A DNA stretch of 64,000 nucleotides from Segatella copri (GCF_015074785.1 NZ_CP042464.1:3101001-3165000); one strand, 5' to 3'; positions 25,085 to 33,891 are shown, counted from the first letter of the stretch. A program made the numbers and translations. The notes: generated by a model not told the origin, from the letters alone.

Positions 25085-26314
25085 TTACAGGACAAACTTG
25101 AAGTCTTTGTTGGCTTCGATGAACTTGTCCATATCCTCAAATAGCTTTTTCGGGGTGACACGTGCATAGATTTGCGTGGTCTGAATGTTGTTGTGACCAA
25201 GCATTCTGCTGATAGTCTCTATCGGAACACCTTCTTCGAGCGTAACGAGCGATGCGAAACTGTGCCGTCCAACATGATAGACCAAATCCATACTTATGCC
25301 AGATAGTACTCGGAGACTTTTCATGTTACCTCTCAGCACTCGAAATTCCTGTGGCGGTAAAAGAGTTGGTCTTGTCGGGTCTTTGTATTTCTCCAACATG
25401 GCAAGCGCCTCTGGCAGTAACTTCACACGTGCAAGCATCTTGTTCTTCTTTCTATGGTATTTCAGCCAAAGGCTGCCCTCCTCATCACGAAAGAGGTTTT
25501 CTTCCGTGATGGAAACCGTATCGGCATAAGCCGTGCCTGTATAGCAGGCGAAAAGGAAAAGGTCACGGGTCAAAGCCAACGATTTTCTTCGCTCTGGTAT
25601 TTCGAGGTCACGAATTTTCAGGAAGTCCTCACGTGTCAATGCCTTTGGTGGATTCTCTTTCTTTTGAGGTAACTTGAAGTGCATGAAATGATAACGCTCG
25701 GAGTGTCCTGCCTTGAAAGCTATTCGGCAGGTCTTCTTCAATATGGCGAGATAGTGGCGGACTGTATCAAGTGCAAGACCTCTCTCGTCCAAGCAAAAGT
25801 CCATGTACTCACGGATAAACTGCTCGTCAAGCTCACCGAATGCCACATCGTCAGTTCCATAACGCTTCTTGACGAACAATCCCAATGTCAGGCGAGTGTA
25901 CTGGTAGTTTGGCAGCGTGCCTTTCTTGTAGTCGATGCCGATTCTTGACTCAATGTCCGCAATGATGGCGTCAAGCTGCTTCAACAAGGTCATCTGAGTG
26001 TCTGCACTGCATTGAAACAGATCCTTTATCGCCTTTGCGTCAAAATCCGTCTTGCGCTCCACAAGTGACTCGTAGGCTGAGTTTATTGCCAGCAACTGCT
26101 TGTCAATCTTGGCGTTCACTTCCACAGCCTCCTTGCTCTTGCCGTCAAGTCTGCTCTCACGTGGATTCCATAACTTTGGCGTACATGACAACTTGCAACC
26201 GAACTGCGCCATTGTTCGGTTGAGGGTGATGCGTCCCATGATGGGAGCCTTACCGTTCTTGTCCAATCCGCTCTTTTTGAGGTAGAGCAGCACCTTGAAT
26301 TTTTCAACTTTCAT
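25085..26314 (-). CDS. Tyrosine recombinase, integrase 1 of element B
   Basis: A 409-aa intact paralogue of the split gene at 11076. It starts MKVEKFKVLLYLKKSGLDKNG and ends with the catalytic block VYHVGRHSFASLVTL (HxxR), RMLGHNNIQTTQIYARV (LGH and Tyr). It probably catalysed the insertion of element B into the paralogous integrase gene. The upstream region carries CAGTTAC-type repeats shared with element A. Both integrases B1 and B2 read away from the element's right junction. Confidence 0.92.
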   Translation of the reverse strand: MKVEKFKVLLYLKKSGLDKNGKAPIMGRITLNRTMAQFGCKLSCTPKLWNPRESRLDGKSKEAVEVNAKIDKQLLAINSAYESLVERKTDFDAKAIKDLFQCSADTQMTLLKQLDAIIADIESRIGIDYKKGTLPNYQYTRLTLGLFVKKRYGTDDVAFGELDEQFIREYMDFCLDERGLALDTVRHYLAILKKTCRIAFKAGHSERYHFMHFKLPQKKENPPKALTREDFLKIRDLEIPERRKSLALTRDLFLFACYTGTAYADTVSITEENLFRDEEGSLWLKYHRKKNKMLARVKLLPEALAMLEKYKDPTRPTLLPPQEFRVLRGNMKSLRVLSGISMDLVYHVGRHSFASLVTLEEGVPIETISRMLGHNNIQTTQIYARVTPKKLFEDMDKFIEANKDFKFVL

Positions 26315-26604
26315 CTGCTTACTTTTTTAGTTTGCAAAAATAATCAATCAGTAAGCATTCTCTGTCATTGAAAGTTGTGCAGAACAGTGCAACAAACACT
26401 GGTGACAAACTATTTGTTTTTCACCTCGTTAGCAGTGTTGGTTTCGGTAACTGACCGCTAACGGTTTGGTAACTGAAATAACTCAATATCCTGCTCGGCT
26501 TTGCTTTGCAGCCAATTGGCAGAATTATGAAATATTGCTCATTCTCAACCACTTGCAGTTCATTTCTCCCATCTTTACTTTCCGTTGCTTTTGCTTAAAT
26601 TGTG
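26315..26604 (-). promoter_or_regulatory. Right end of element B: integrase promoter and att-like repeats
   Basis: No gene. The minus strand has a TTATTTTTGC-type -7 element close to the integrase start. GGTAACTG repeats lie at 26446-26453 and 26468-26475, in a block alignable to the upstream region of integrase A (TTCAGTTAC...CAGTTACC). These look like arm-type integrase sites. The junction with the split gene is at 26604/26605. Confidence 0.5.
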
Positions 26605-26799
26605 CATGTATCACGACACTCGTTCGCCAGCCTCATTACGCTGGAGGCAGGTGTGCCGATGGAGACCATCTGCAAGATGCTCGGTCACAAGGATGTGAAG
26701 ATGACGCAGCGGTATGCGAGAGTAACCCAAAAGAAGCTGTTTGAGGACATGGACAAGTTCATCGCTGCAACCGAGAAGGACTTTATTCTCGCATTATGA
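26605..26799 (+). pseudogene. Tyrosine recombinase of element A, 3' part
   Basis: This encodes the missing C-terminal 63 residues of the gene begun at 11076: VSRHSFASLITLEAGVPMET, MLGHKDVKMTQRYARV, KKLFEDMDKF. It contains the Arg of HxxR, the LGH motif and the nucleophile Tyr, and it is collinear with residues 350-409 of integrase 1 of element B. A GTG at 26602 could start a 65-aa peptide, but a stand-alone catalytic tail would not be functional. Joining 12116 to 26608 restores one uninterrupted frame. Confidence 0.9.
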
Positions 26800-26863
26800 A
26801 CAAGGCTTTCAACTTTTCTTTTTACAGTTTCAACTACATTATTATATTATAAGGACAACAACT

Positions 26864-28075
26864 ATGAGCAGAAGTACATTTTCAATTTTGCCTTACATCA
26901 ACAGACAGAAGGTGAAGGCAGACGGAACAGCCAACATACTTTGCCGCATCACCGTTGACGGCAAAAGTGCAGCCATTTCCACAGGCATATCCTGTACACC
27001 ACAGGAGTGGAACGCCAAGAAGGGAGAGGTACGGAATGCAAGGGACAACGGACGATTGGCAAGTTTCCTTGCTGAGGTCAAGGATAAATACAACTTACTT
27101 CTTACCACCAATGGCATCATCACCGTGGAAATGCTGAAGGCTGTGTTGAAGGACAAGGACACGACAGGAAGGTTCTTGCTGAACTTTGGTGATACCATCG
27201 TGGAATGGTATCGAACCTCAAAAGCCAGACAAACCTTTCTGCACAAGCGAACATGGCAGAAGAACCTGAGAGCCTTTGTCCATTCGTTGGATAAGGACGA
27301 CATCGCCTTTGAGGACATAGACGAGAATTTCGGGGAGGAATACAAGCTATTCCTGAAACGAGACCAGGGACGCATCGACAGCTACGTGAACCATTGCCTT
27401 CTCTGGCTGAACATGTTGATGTACAAGGCAGTGGACAGGAGCATTATCCGCTTCAATCCCATAGCCAAGATAGGGTATGAGAAGAAGGCAGCCCCGAAGA
27501 TGACCCATATCAGCAAGGCAGACTTCATCAAGATGCTCTCTACCCCGATGGCTGACGAGCGAACGGAGCTTGCACGCAGATGTTTCATTTTTGCCTCGCT
27601 CACCTCCTTATCCTATATAGATGTAAAGAAACTGTACCCTCACCATATCAGTGAGAACTCCGATGGTAGGAAGTTCATCCGCAAGGAAAGAGAGAAGACA
27701 GGCGTGGAGTTCTTCGTGCCGCTCCATCCGATAGCCGAGAAGATTCTTTCGCTCTACAATACCACGGACGACAGCAAGCCTGTTTTTCCACTGGGTGAGA
27801 AGAAAGACATCTATCTTGATGTGCATACCCTTGGAATGGTGCTTGGCATAAGTAATAAGTTGGGATTCCACGCCAGCCGCCATACATTCGGAGTCTTGAT
27901 GCTCAACGAGGACATTCCCATCGGCAGCATAGCCAAGATGATGGGACACGCAGACATTACAAGCACACAGGTCTATGCGCAGGTGACGGAGCAGAAGATT
28001 TCAAATGACATGGATAAGCTTATTGCCAAGCGAGAAAGGAACAGATTATCGAACGAAAAAACTATTGGAAAATGA
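26864..28075 (+). CDS. Tyrosine recombinase, integrase 2 of element A
   Basis: A 403-aa protein from ATG 26864 (MSRSTFSILPYINRQKVKADG); the open frame upstream is foreign. Catalytic motifs: FASLTSLSYIDVKKL at the Arg I position (no Arg), GFHASRHTFGVLML (HxxR), MMGHADITSTQVYAQV (GH and Tyr). It is paralogous to the integrase at 23830-25053 but clearly diverged, unlike the adjacent accessory genes. It lies 64 nt after the split integrase tail. Its stop overlaps the RhuM-like start by 4 bp. Confidence 0.9.
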   Translation: MSRSTFSILPYINRQKVKADGTANILCRITVDGKSAAISTGISCTPQEWNAKKGEVRNARDNGRLASFLAEVKDKYNLLLTTNGIITVEMLKAVLKDKDTTGRFLLNFGDTIVEWYRTSKARQTFLHKRTWQKNLRAFVHSLDKDDIAFEDIDENFGEEYKLFLKRDQGRIDSYVNHCLLWLNMLMYKAVDRSIIRFNPIAKIGYEKKAAPKMTHISKADFIKMLSTPMADERTELARRCFIFASLTSLSYIDVKKLYPHHISENSDGRKFIRKEREKTGVEFFVPLHPIAEKILSLYNTTDDSKPVFPLGEKKDIYLDVHTLGMVLGISNKLGFHASRHTFGVLMLNEDIPIGSIAKMMGHADITSTQVYAQVTEQKISNDMDKLIAKRERNRLSNEKTIGK

Positions 28076-28434
28076 ACAGAGGAGTTATAACTATCAGCGA
28101 GAGCGGAACGGTATCCATGCCGACCGATACTGTATGGATGACCATGCAGGAGATTGCCGACATGTATAATGTATTCGGCTGCTATGTGCGCAAGGCTGTC
28201 AAGGCTATATTCAAGGACGGCATTCTGAAAGAGCAGGGTGTACGCCGTCATGTCAGAAAGAACGACCGCATCAGCTATGATGTGTATAGCCTTGAACTCG
28301 TCATTGCGGTAGCCTTCCGTATTGACAGCATTGAGAGCAGAGCCTTTCGGGAGTTCATCATGCAGTCCGTCATCGGCAGACAGACAAGCCGCACTAAACT
28401 GGTCTGTATCTTTACAGAGAATGCAATGGCATAG
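28072..28434 (+). CDS. RhuM-like small DNA-binding protein, right copy
   Basis: The 120-aa protein is identical to the left-arm product (23471-23833). It is coupled to integrase 2 of element A through an ATGA overlap. Its TAG stop is followed by a stretch without genes up to the convergent HTH gene at 28667. Confidence 0.7.
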   Translation: MNRGVITISESGTVSMPTDTVWMTMQEIADMYNVFGCYVRKAVKAIFKDGILKEQGVRRHVRKNDRISYDVYSLELVIAVAFRIDSIESRAFREFIMQSVIGRQTSRTKLVCIFTENAMA

Positions 28435-28666
28435 AACAGCCATAAAGCAACGTTCCTTGGAGGCTTTGCGCCTCCAGCCACTTGGGCGAACCACCGCAGT
28501 GTGTTTTAGCATGGTATTAGATTTATATAGGTAACACAAATGATACCCGGCAAACACGAACAACTCGGTATAGCCAATAAAACGAGGCGACAACCTATAA
28601 CAGCCACGCTCGGTAAGTTATACGTTGTCGCCTTGTTCATTTCACACACTCATCAAGGACATTCTC

Positions 28667-28975
28667 CTACACACCTTTCATTCTGTACGCCTCACGATAG
28701 TTAGCCATCAGAATCTTCTGAATATCGGACTCGCGGTAGAGTATCTTTCCGCCAAGCTGGATATACGGGATGACACCGTTGTTTCGGTAGTCCTGCAGGG
28801 TTCTTCGGCTCAGTTGCAGTCTGGCACAAAGCTCCTTGTCCGTCATGAAGCGCTCACCGTCAAGCATGGGGCGGTAGTTCATCACGGCACGTTCAAAGTT
28901 GTCAACCATTCGGTTGAGGTGGTTCACGATGTGGTTCATCCACTCGCTGTTTCTTGTCATTACTTCATTGCTCAT
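28667..28975 (-). CDS. Helix-turn-helix excisionase-like protein, right copy 2
   Basis: A 102-aa protein with the same Xis-type domain as 22924-23232; it ends in Val instead of Leu. It is downstream of the other HTH gene on the minus strand and convergent with the RhuM-like gene. Confidence 0.77.
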   Translation of the reverse strand: MSNEVMTRNSEWMNHIVNHLNRMVDNFERAVMNYRPMLDGERFMTDKELCARLQLSRRTLQDYRNNGVIPYIQLGGKILYRESDIQKILMANYREAYRMKGV

Positions 28976-29057
28976 AGTTGTCTCGTTTTATTGTTGATAC
29001 TTACGTTACTCGGTTTACTTGCTGCTTTGGATTAAGTGGCTGTTGTATATTGACAGC

Positions 29058-29369
29058 CTAACCTGTGCGCTTGCGAAAGCGCATGTCCTTTTTCTTGTCC
29101 TCCACTACTGCTACGATAGCCATCACGTCCTCCGGCTTGTAGTAGGTCTTGTGGCTGATTTGCGTATAAGCCAAAGTTCCGTTGTCCCGAAGCGTCTGCA
29201 CTGTCCGTGGGCAGATGTTGAGCGTCTGACACACGTCCTGCGTGTCGAGCCACTTGTTCATGGTCTTGTCCTCACTGTGCTCACGGATTCTGTCCATGCG
29301 CTTCACGAAGTTCTCCAACTGGGCATCAAGATAGTTGAATGCCTCTTCCTCGAATACGATGAATCCCAT
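29058..29369 (-). CDS. Helix-turn-helix protein (excisionase-like), right copy 1
   Basis: A 103-aa protein, one residue different from 22530-22841 (REHSED here). The promoter TATCTTTGC lies on the minus strand at 29448-29456, followed by the same two GCGTGGAGC-type direct repeats as in the left arm. Confidence 0.75.
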   Translation of the reverse strand: MGFIVFEEEAFNYLDAQLENFVKRMDRIREHSEDKTMNKWLDTQDVCQTLNICPRTVQTLRDNGTLAYTQISHKTYYKPEDVMAIVAVVEDKKKDMRFRKRTG

Positions 29370-29766
29370 ATTTTTCTTTTTTCTAAGTTAATACTATGTT
29401 ATATGTCGCAAAGCTCCACGCATATGCTGTGCTCCACGCTTGTGAGTGCAAAGATAAGGCACGGCAATCTAAAAACAAGCGTTTTCAATTTCTGTGGCAG
29501 TATGTTGCCGGGGTTTGCCGACTTCAACGCCAAAAACAACAAGAAAAACTTGCACGACTGCAACGAATACATGAACAATGATGAGTTGAGAAATACGTTG
29601 AAGTTCTCACAACTATCTCGGTATGCAAATAAGCAAGCCACAACTAAATTGCCACGTTACACCCAATCAGTTGCATGGCTGCACTCAGTACACTTACTTT
29701 GCACCCGACAATCGGTCAATGGTGCAAACCGTGACCACTATACTAACAAATAAAACAGCATAAGCT
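29370..29766 (-). promoter_or_regulatory. Divergent control region, right arm
   Basis: Mirror of 22133-22529: the HTH promoter on the minus strand (-7 at 29448-29456) and a plus-strand promoter (TTACTTTGCACCC near 29694) towards DUF3408. No gene is seen. Confidence 0.45.
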
Positions 29767-30250
29767 ATGGCAAGAACAAAAGATGCAGTCTTGGCTCCTG
29801 GGCAAAAGGAGCTGATGGAAAAAGAGTATGTTGGATTTTGTTAAACCATCTGCGTATGGCAACAAAGCCAATCCAAGTAGTTGTAATTCTCTCTATGATG
29901 ATGTAGAGAACCCAGAGTTGAGAGCAATTGTAGAGAAAGTTGCTGCAACAACTCCCTATAGAGAGGAAACATCAACGAACGAGGCTCAATCGCCACCGAA
30001 TCCGCAGAAGCGCATCAGTGGCAAGCAGCGCAAGGCGACATTGGAGGAGTATCAGCAGACCTTCCTCCAAGTTCCAAGGATTGACGACCGCAAGCCAGTC
30101 TTCGTCAGTTCCGATGTACGAGACCGTCTTGATCGTATCGTCCGCATCCTCGGAGGGAGACGCATGAGCGTATCGGGCATCATCGAGAACATCGTGCGCC
30201 ACCACCTAAGCCTTTATGAAGAGGACTTCGAGGCTTGGCGCAAATTGTGA
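29767..30250 (+). pseudogene. DUF3408 protein gene, right copy, with 1-bp insertion
   Basis: The ATG at 29767 begins MARTKDAVLAPGQKELMEKE as in the left copy. An extra G after GAGTAT (about 29830) then shifts the frame to a TAA within five codons. The same insertion creates ATG at 29828, from which the remaining 140 residues are readable (MLDFVKPSAYGNKANPSS...RKL) and include the whole ribbon-helix-helix-like region. A shortened protein may therefore still be made by reinitiation. Otherwise it is almost identical to 21650-22132. Confidence 0.7.
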
Positions 30251-30434
30251 GAATTAAGGTCTGCGACCTTGGACGTGGATAGATGAAAGGCTGTAGTTCC
30301 AACTAACGTGTTCTGAGAGGGAGCGAGGTTATGTTTTGGGAACCCCAAAACGCCTCGCTCCACCATGAGGGCGGAGAAATTTTGCTCCCGACGGTCGCAA
30401 AAAGTGAGTGTACCAACTGTAAACAGTGTATCGA

Positions 30435-30848
30435 ATGACAAACGTACAGGAACAAGACAAGAGAAAGGGCGGAAGACCGCCCACGGGCAGGGTTCGCAAG
30501 CTGTCGAAGTCTGTCACGGTGAAGTTCTCGAAACCAAGCTACGAGGCATTGAGACTGAGGGCGAGAAAAGCCAACCGTAAGTTGGCGGAGTACATCCGTG
30601 AGTCCGCCTTGAACGGCGAGGTGGTCAGTGGACACAACACTGAGACGGTAGCCATCGCCAAGAATCTCATTGGCATGGCGAACAATCTCAACCAACTTAC
30701 CAAGCTGTCGCATCAGAGAGGTTTCCATGAAACCCATGTATATGTGGTGGACTTGTTGAGAAGATTGAAATCCATCCTTGGCGAGTATCGCCAAGCAAGT
30801 TATAAACCGAAGCCAAGCAGTATGGGCAGAAAGGAGGATACCACATGA
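30435..30848 (+). CDS. Mobilization protein (MobC/BmgB-like)
   Basis: A relaxosome accessory protein of about 137 aa from ATG 30435 (MTNVQEQDKRKGGRPPTGRV); an in-frame ATG three codons upstream (30426) is also possible. The N-terminal RHH-like domain (KSVTVKFSKPSYEALRLRARKANRKLAEYIRESAL) would bind oriT. The C-terminal half (IAKNLIGMANNLNQLTKL) matches the helical part of MobC-type proteins. It overlaps the relaxase gene by 4 bp, as usual for mobCA pairs. Confidence 0.8.
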   Translation: MTNVQEQDKRKGGRPPTGRVRKLSKSVTVKFSKPSYEALRLRARKANRKLAEYIRESALNGEVVSGHNTETVAIAKNLIGMANNLNQLTKLSHQRGFHETHVYVVDLLRRLKSILGEYRQASYKPKPSSMGRKEDTT

Positions 30849-31795
30849 TAGGCAAGCTAAAGAAGGGCAGCTCATTTGGTGGTTGCATCCGCTATGTTAC
30901 AGGCAAGGACGAGGCGAAAATCATCGCCTCGGATGGTGTGTTACTCGGCACGAATGCCGAGATAATGCAAAGTTTCGAGCTACAGAGGCAGCTAAATCCA
31001 AGGATTAAGAAGCCTGTGGGACACATTGCATTGAGCTTCAAACCCGAGGACAAGCCACGTTTGACGGATGAGTTCATGGCTAAGATAACCCTTGAATACA
31101 TGCAGATGATGGGCATCACCGATACCCAATTCATCATCGTAAGGCATCACAATACGGACAATCCACATTGTCATATCGTGTATAACCGCATCAATAACGA
31201 GGGCAAACTCATATCAGACAGGAATGATTACAGGCGTAATGAGCAGGTGACCAAGAGTCTAAAATCCAAGTATGGGCTGACTTACGGAACGGACAAAAGC
31301 AAGACAAATACTCGCAAGTTACGCAATGCTGAGCGTGCCAAATACGAGATTCACAATGTTGTCAAGGATGTCTTGAAAACCGCAGGTAGTTGGCAGAAGT
31401 TCAAGAATGAACTTGCAAAGCGAGGTGTTCTCTTGGAGTTTGTCTATAAGGACAAGGAGCAAATCAAGGTTCAAGGCATCCGTTTCTGCAAGGATGGATA
31501 TAGCTTCAAGGGTACGCAGATTAGCCGAGACTATAGCTTTGGCAAACTGAATGCAAGATTTGAGGGAACGGAGAACCATGTATCAGCAAGAGCCATTTCT
31601 ACTCAACAATATGAGCAAGGTAGTTTCAAGGACGAGCTGTTGCCATTCATGTCGGAGAGCAGCCAGAACCCATGGAATGGTATTTCTTCCATAGGACTTT
31701 TTGCTTCTGCCAATGCACAGACCTTTGAGCAATTCCCAGAGGATGAATCATCCAAGAAGAAAAAGAAGAAACGCAGAAGAGGCTTTAGCCTTTGA
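30845..31795 (+). CDS. MobA-type relaxase
   Basis: Nicks oriT and pilots DNA during mobilization by a co-resident conjugative element. The N-terminus has GSSFGGCIRYVTGKDEAKI, with a Tyr usable as the nucleophile. The metal-binding HUH motif is VRHHNTDNPHCHIVYNRI, preceded by HIALSFKPEDK. The tail is basic (KKKKKKRRRGFSL). The length of 316 aa fits Bacteroides Mob/Bmg relaxases of small mobilizable elements. It overlaps mobC upstream and the next gene downstream (TGATG). The element needs transfer machinery from elsewhere; no tra genes are in the window. Confidence 0.9.
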   Translation: MIGKLKKGSSFGGCIRYVTGKDEAKIIASDGVLLGTNAEIMQSFELQRQLNPRIKKPVGHIALSFKPEDKPRLTDEFMAKITLEYMQMMGITDTQFIIVRHHNTDNPHCHIVYNRINNEGKLISDRNDYRRNEQVTKSLKSKYGLTYGTDKSKTNTRKLRNAERAKYEIHNVVKDVLKTAGSWQKFKNELAKRGVLLEFVYKDKEQIKVQGIRFCKDGYSFKGTQISRDYSFGKLNARFEGTENHVSARAISTQQYEQGSFKDELLPFMSESSQNPWNGISSIGLFASANAQTFEQFPEDESSKKKKKKRRRGFSL

Positions 31796-32577
31796 TGCAA
31801 GTTACAAACCATTCAAACAACAAAAGAAAGATGAAAGAAGAACTATTGGAAGCCATCTACGGCACAGTTGAGAGATTGGAGCAGAAAGTTGATGAACTTT
31901 CTGTCTCCACAAAGAACGCAGGAGCGGAAACCGTTCCTGCAAGTAATGACATAACCAAGTTGGATAAGTCAATCAATGCGATGTTTATCAAAGAAGAGGA
32001 AGTCAGAGGTAAAATATCCAAATTAAGAGATGCCATTATCGTTTTTGCTGACCTTATCAAGGTTGAACTTGGCAAAAATGAGCAGCGAAGCAAGTTCTTG
32101 GTTGATGCAGTCAAGCAGATGAGACAAGAGAATGATGTTTCCTCAAAGACATTGCAAGATAAACTTGAAGTGATGAACAATTCACCTCAGAAGAAACTTG
32201 TCACCCATCGCTTCGAGCCTACATCAAAGTATGTTCTTCTTTTCATTGGCGGCTTGGCTCTATCTCTCGTTCTCTCCATTTGGGGCAACCTCACCCAATG
32301 GCGAGAGCACCAAGATTGGGAGGAGGCAGACTTGAAATATCGTGCTTTGAAGATGGTTCTTCCATCTAACGATCCAAATGTTCGATACATCGAAAAGAAC
32401 TTTTCTGTATGCCCAAATAAAGAAGTTATTGAGAAAGTGAGAACTCATGTAAATATTTACGAGGACTCAATTCGCTATCATAACGAAATGATACAGATGG
32501 CAGCAATTAAAGATAGCATTGCTAATAGCCTATTTAAAGAGGTGAATGAAATTAAAAAGAAAATTAATCAGAAATAA
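31795..32577 (+). CDS. Mobilization-module coiled-coil membrane protein (BmgC/MobB-like position)
   Basis: A 260-aa protein that starts at the ATG overlapping the relaxase stop, or at ATG 31831 (MKEELLEAIYGTVERLEQK). An N-terminal coiled coil (about 14-130), one membrane helix (about 147-165, YVLLFIGGLALSLVLSIWG) and a C-terminal helical region are visible. Third-gene proteins of this kind follow relaxases in Bacteroides mobilizable elements and may link the relaxosome to the coupling protein. No catalytic motif is seen. Confidence 0.65.
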   Translation: MQVTNHSNNKRKMKEELLEAIYGTVERLEQKVDELSVSTKNAGAETVPASNDITKLDKSINAMFIKEEEVRGKISKLRDAIIVFADLIKVELGKNEQRSKFLVDAVKQMRQENDVSSKTLQDKLEVMNNSPQKKLVTHRFEPTSKYVLLFIGGLALSLVLSIWGNLTQWREHQDWEEADLKYRALKMVLPSNDPNVRYIEKNFSVCPNKEVIEKVRTHVNIYEDSIRYHNEMIQMAAIKDSIANSLFKEVNEIKKKINQK

Positions 32578-32879
32578 TAGATAACGACCATCTGGTACAA
32601 GCGCATTCTTCGTTTCGAATCGGGTAGGAGGTAAATGCTAATCATAAAAGGCAGTTGCTTCCTATTTTCACATTTACCGACCTCCCACACCAGGCTTATT
32701 AGGGACTTGCACCCATTAGATAAGCTCATGCCGAGCAATCGAGTAGGAGGAAAACGAAGCAGTTTTCTTCCTGCTCGATTCACTTGTTGCGTCTGTTTTT
32801 TGAATCCATGCCTTTAGAGAAAGCACGAAGTTGTTGCTTCCCAAGGAGGCCATGAAGTGGTGATGAACGGAGAATAACA
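32578..32879. other. Structured non-coding region at the right side of element A
   Basis: No convincing gene. Two imperfect hairpins stand out: GGAGGTAAATG near 32630 with CATTTACCGACCTCC near 32675, and AATCGAGTAGGAGGAAAA (about 32737-32754) with its near-complement ending about 32780. The repeated GTAGGAGG motif and strong pairing suggest a structured RNA or an element end. The right boundary of element A probably lies in or near here, but no att repeat could be found by eye. Confidence 0.35.
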
Positions 32880-33503
32880 CTATTCACTCTCTCTCGGAGG
32901 GTGTGACAGAAGTTCTTTTTGTACAAACACTCCTTTCTCGAACTTCCATTTTCCAAACTCATAATCAACGGCAGAACCACGGCTGAAAGATTCAATAATC
33001 TTTTCTTTTTCGTTAAGCGTAGGATTGGGAATATCATGGAATGATGGAACAAACAAGAACTTCTGCTTGACTTCATTCCAGACATAAGCATCCCAATATT
33101 CCACACCTTGATTTCCGAATTGTCCCAAATATACCAACAGATCTTTATTGCCATCAAACGTCACATCAGCCATCAGACAGCTATCCTTCCGGCCACCATT
33201 TGGGTCAAAAGTATCGTCCTTTGGATAAGAGAAAGGTATAATTTGTACAGTTTTCTCCCCTCGCATAATAAATACTTCAAAATCGAAATCCTTGGACTTG
33301 GGAGATTGTGTTCTTATAACAGCGTTAAGCGTATCTTCCGATGCAATATCTTGCTTGGTAAAGACCTTGCCCGAAATCACACTATCGGTGTCAATAGACA
33401 TGCTGTCTTTGGTAGGGTTTCCCTGCCCCACCTTACTTTCCTTGCAACCGAAGATCAACATCAAAGAAAGTATTACTAATGTACTATCGATAATTCTTTT
33501 CAT
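32880..33503 (-). CDS. Lipoprotein, possible orphan immunity protein
   Basis: A 207-aa protein with a lipoprotein signal (MKRIIDSTLVILSLMLIFGC, lipobox IFGC). The mature part has YPKDDTFDPNGGRKDSCLMADVTFDGNKDLLVYLGQFGNQGVEYWDAYVWN, an integrin/EF-hand-like D-x-N-x-D pattern seen in a family of small secreted proteins. It is paralogous to the next gene (33892-34584), sharing DSCL, FDG, YLG.FG..G.E..DA.VWN and F.DIPNP. It lies in a row of small lipoproteins downstream of an Rhs remnant, so immunity against a toxin is a guess from context. Confidence 0.6.
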   Translation of the reverse strand: MKRIIDSTLVILSLMLIFGCKESKVGQGNPTKDSMSIDTDSVISGKVFTKQDIASEDTLNAVIRTQSPKSKDFDFEVFIMRGEKTVQIIPFSYPKDDTFDPNGGRKDSCLMADVTFDGNKDLLVYLGQFGNQGVEYWDAYVWNEVKQKFLFVPSFHDIPNPTLNEKEKIIESFSRGSAVDYEFGKWKFEKGVFVQKELLSHPPRESE

Positions 33504-33690
33504 TGTCTTTAAATATTTTGATCATTTCATTGCGTTATTTTTTATTATTGTATGCAAAGGTAGTGCTTTTAGCCTTTAAGCCACTATCACACAACCCCTT
33601 TCTTTGAAAAGAACGTAAAATCAATAGTATTATTGCGATGATTGTACTTTTATTAATCGTTTCACTCGTTGTACGGTATTTACCCCTTAA

Positions 33691-33798
33691 ACGGATGATT
33701 TCCCGACAACAGGAGTCAATAACATTACAATAAGTCCACAAAAGGAAGAACAGATATATGATTTGTCTGGGAAAAAGGTAATATCTACAACTCATTAA
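33691..33798 (+). pseudogene. C-terminal fragment of an extracellular protein
   Basis: A short plus-strand frame encodes DDFPTTGVNNITISPQKEE, then QIYDLSGKKVISTTH and a stop. The ending IYDLSGKKV resembles the C-terminal tail of many secreted Prevotella proteins. A stop lies directly upstream, so only this stub remains. A terminator follows at 33813. Confidence 0.35.
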
Positions 33799-33812
33799 AA
33801 AGAAAAAATTAG

Positions 33813-33857
33813 AAAGGAATTATGGAAAGCGATATTTGCCCATAATTCCTTTTTATT
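33813..33857 (+). terminator. Rho-independent terminator
   Basis: AAAGGAATTATGG (33813-33825) pairs perfectly with CCATAATTCCTTT (33840-33852), followed by T-rich sequence. Confidence 0.65.
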
Positions 33858-33891
33858 TTTATATGACCCCACCAACTCCAATTGGATATAA

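Larger units (their letters stand above)
12117..26607. mobile_element. Element B: 14.49-kb mobilizable element inserted in integrase gene of element A
   Basis: Everything between 12116 and 26608 interrupts one integrase gene. The two junctions share only CAT (12114-12116 and 26605-26607). This fits either a 3-bp duplication or the short non-homologous crossover region used by IntDOT-type recombinases. Read on the minus strand it has an att/promoter region, integrase 1, integrase 2, a RhuM-like gene, DUF3408 and a truncated mobilization gene, plus two HTH genes on the plus strand. Cargo follows: the RiPP operon, ISAzo13-like transposase fragment, broken GNAT gene and cat. The boundaries are firm because they follow from the split gene. 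The mechanism is inferred. Confidence 0.75.
28069..30639. repeat. Right arm of 2.57-kb inverted repeat
   Basis: Reverse complement of 21261-23836. The arms enclose the 4.2-kb stretch 23837-28068 with four integrase reading frames (one split). Beyond 30639 the mobilization gene continues intact, while the left arm stops, so this arm is the more original copy. Confidence 0.85.

Noticed and set aside
33535..33795. Minus-strand 86-codon frame
   Set aside because: It lies antisense to the stub of a secreted protein and in promoter-like AT-rich sequence, with no signal or domain.
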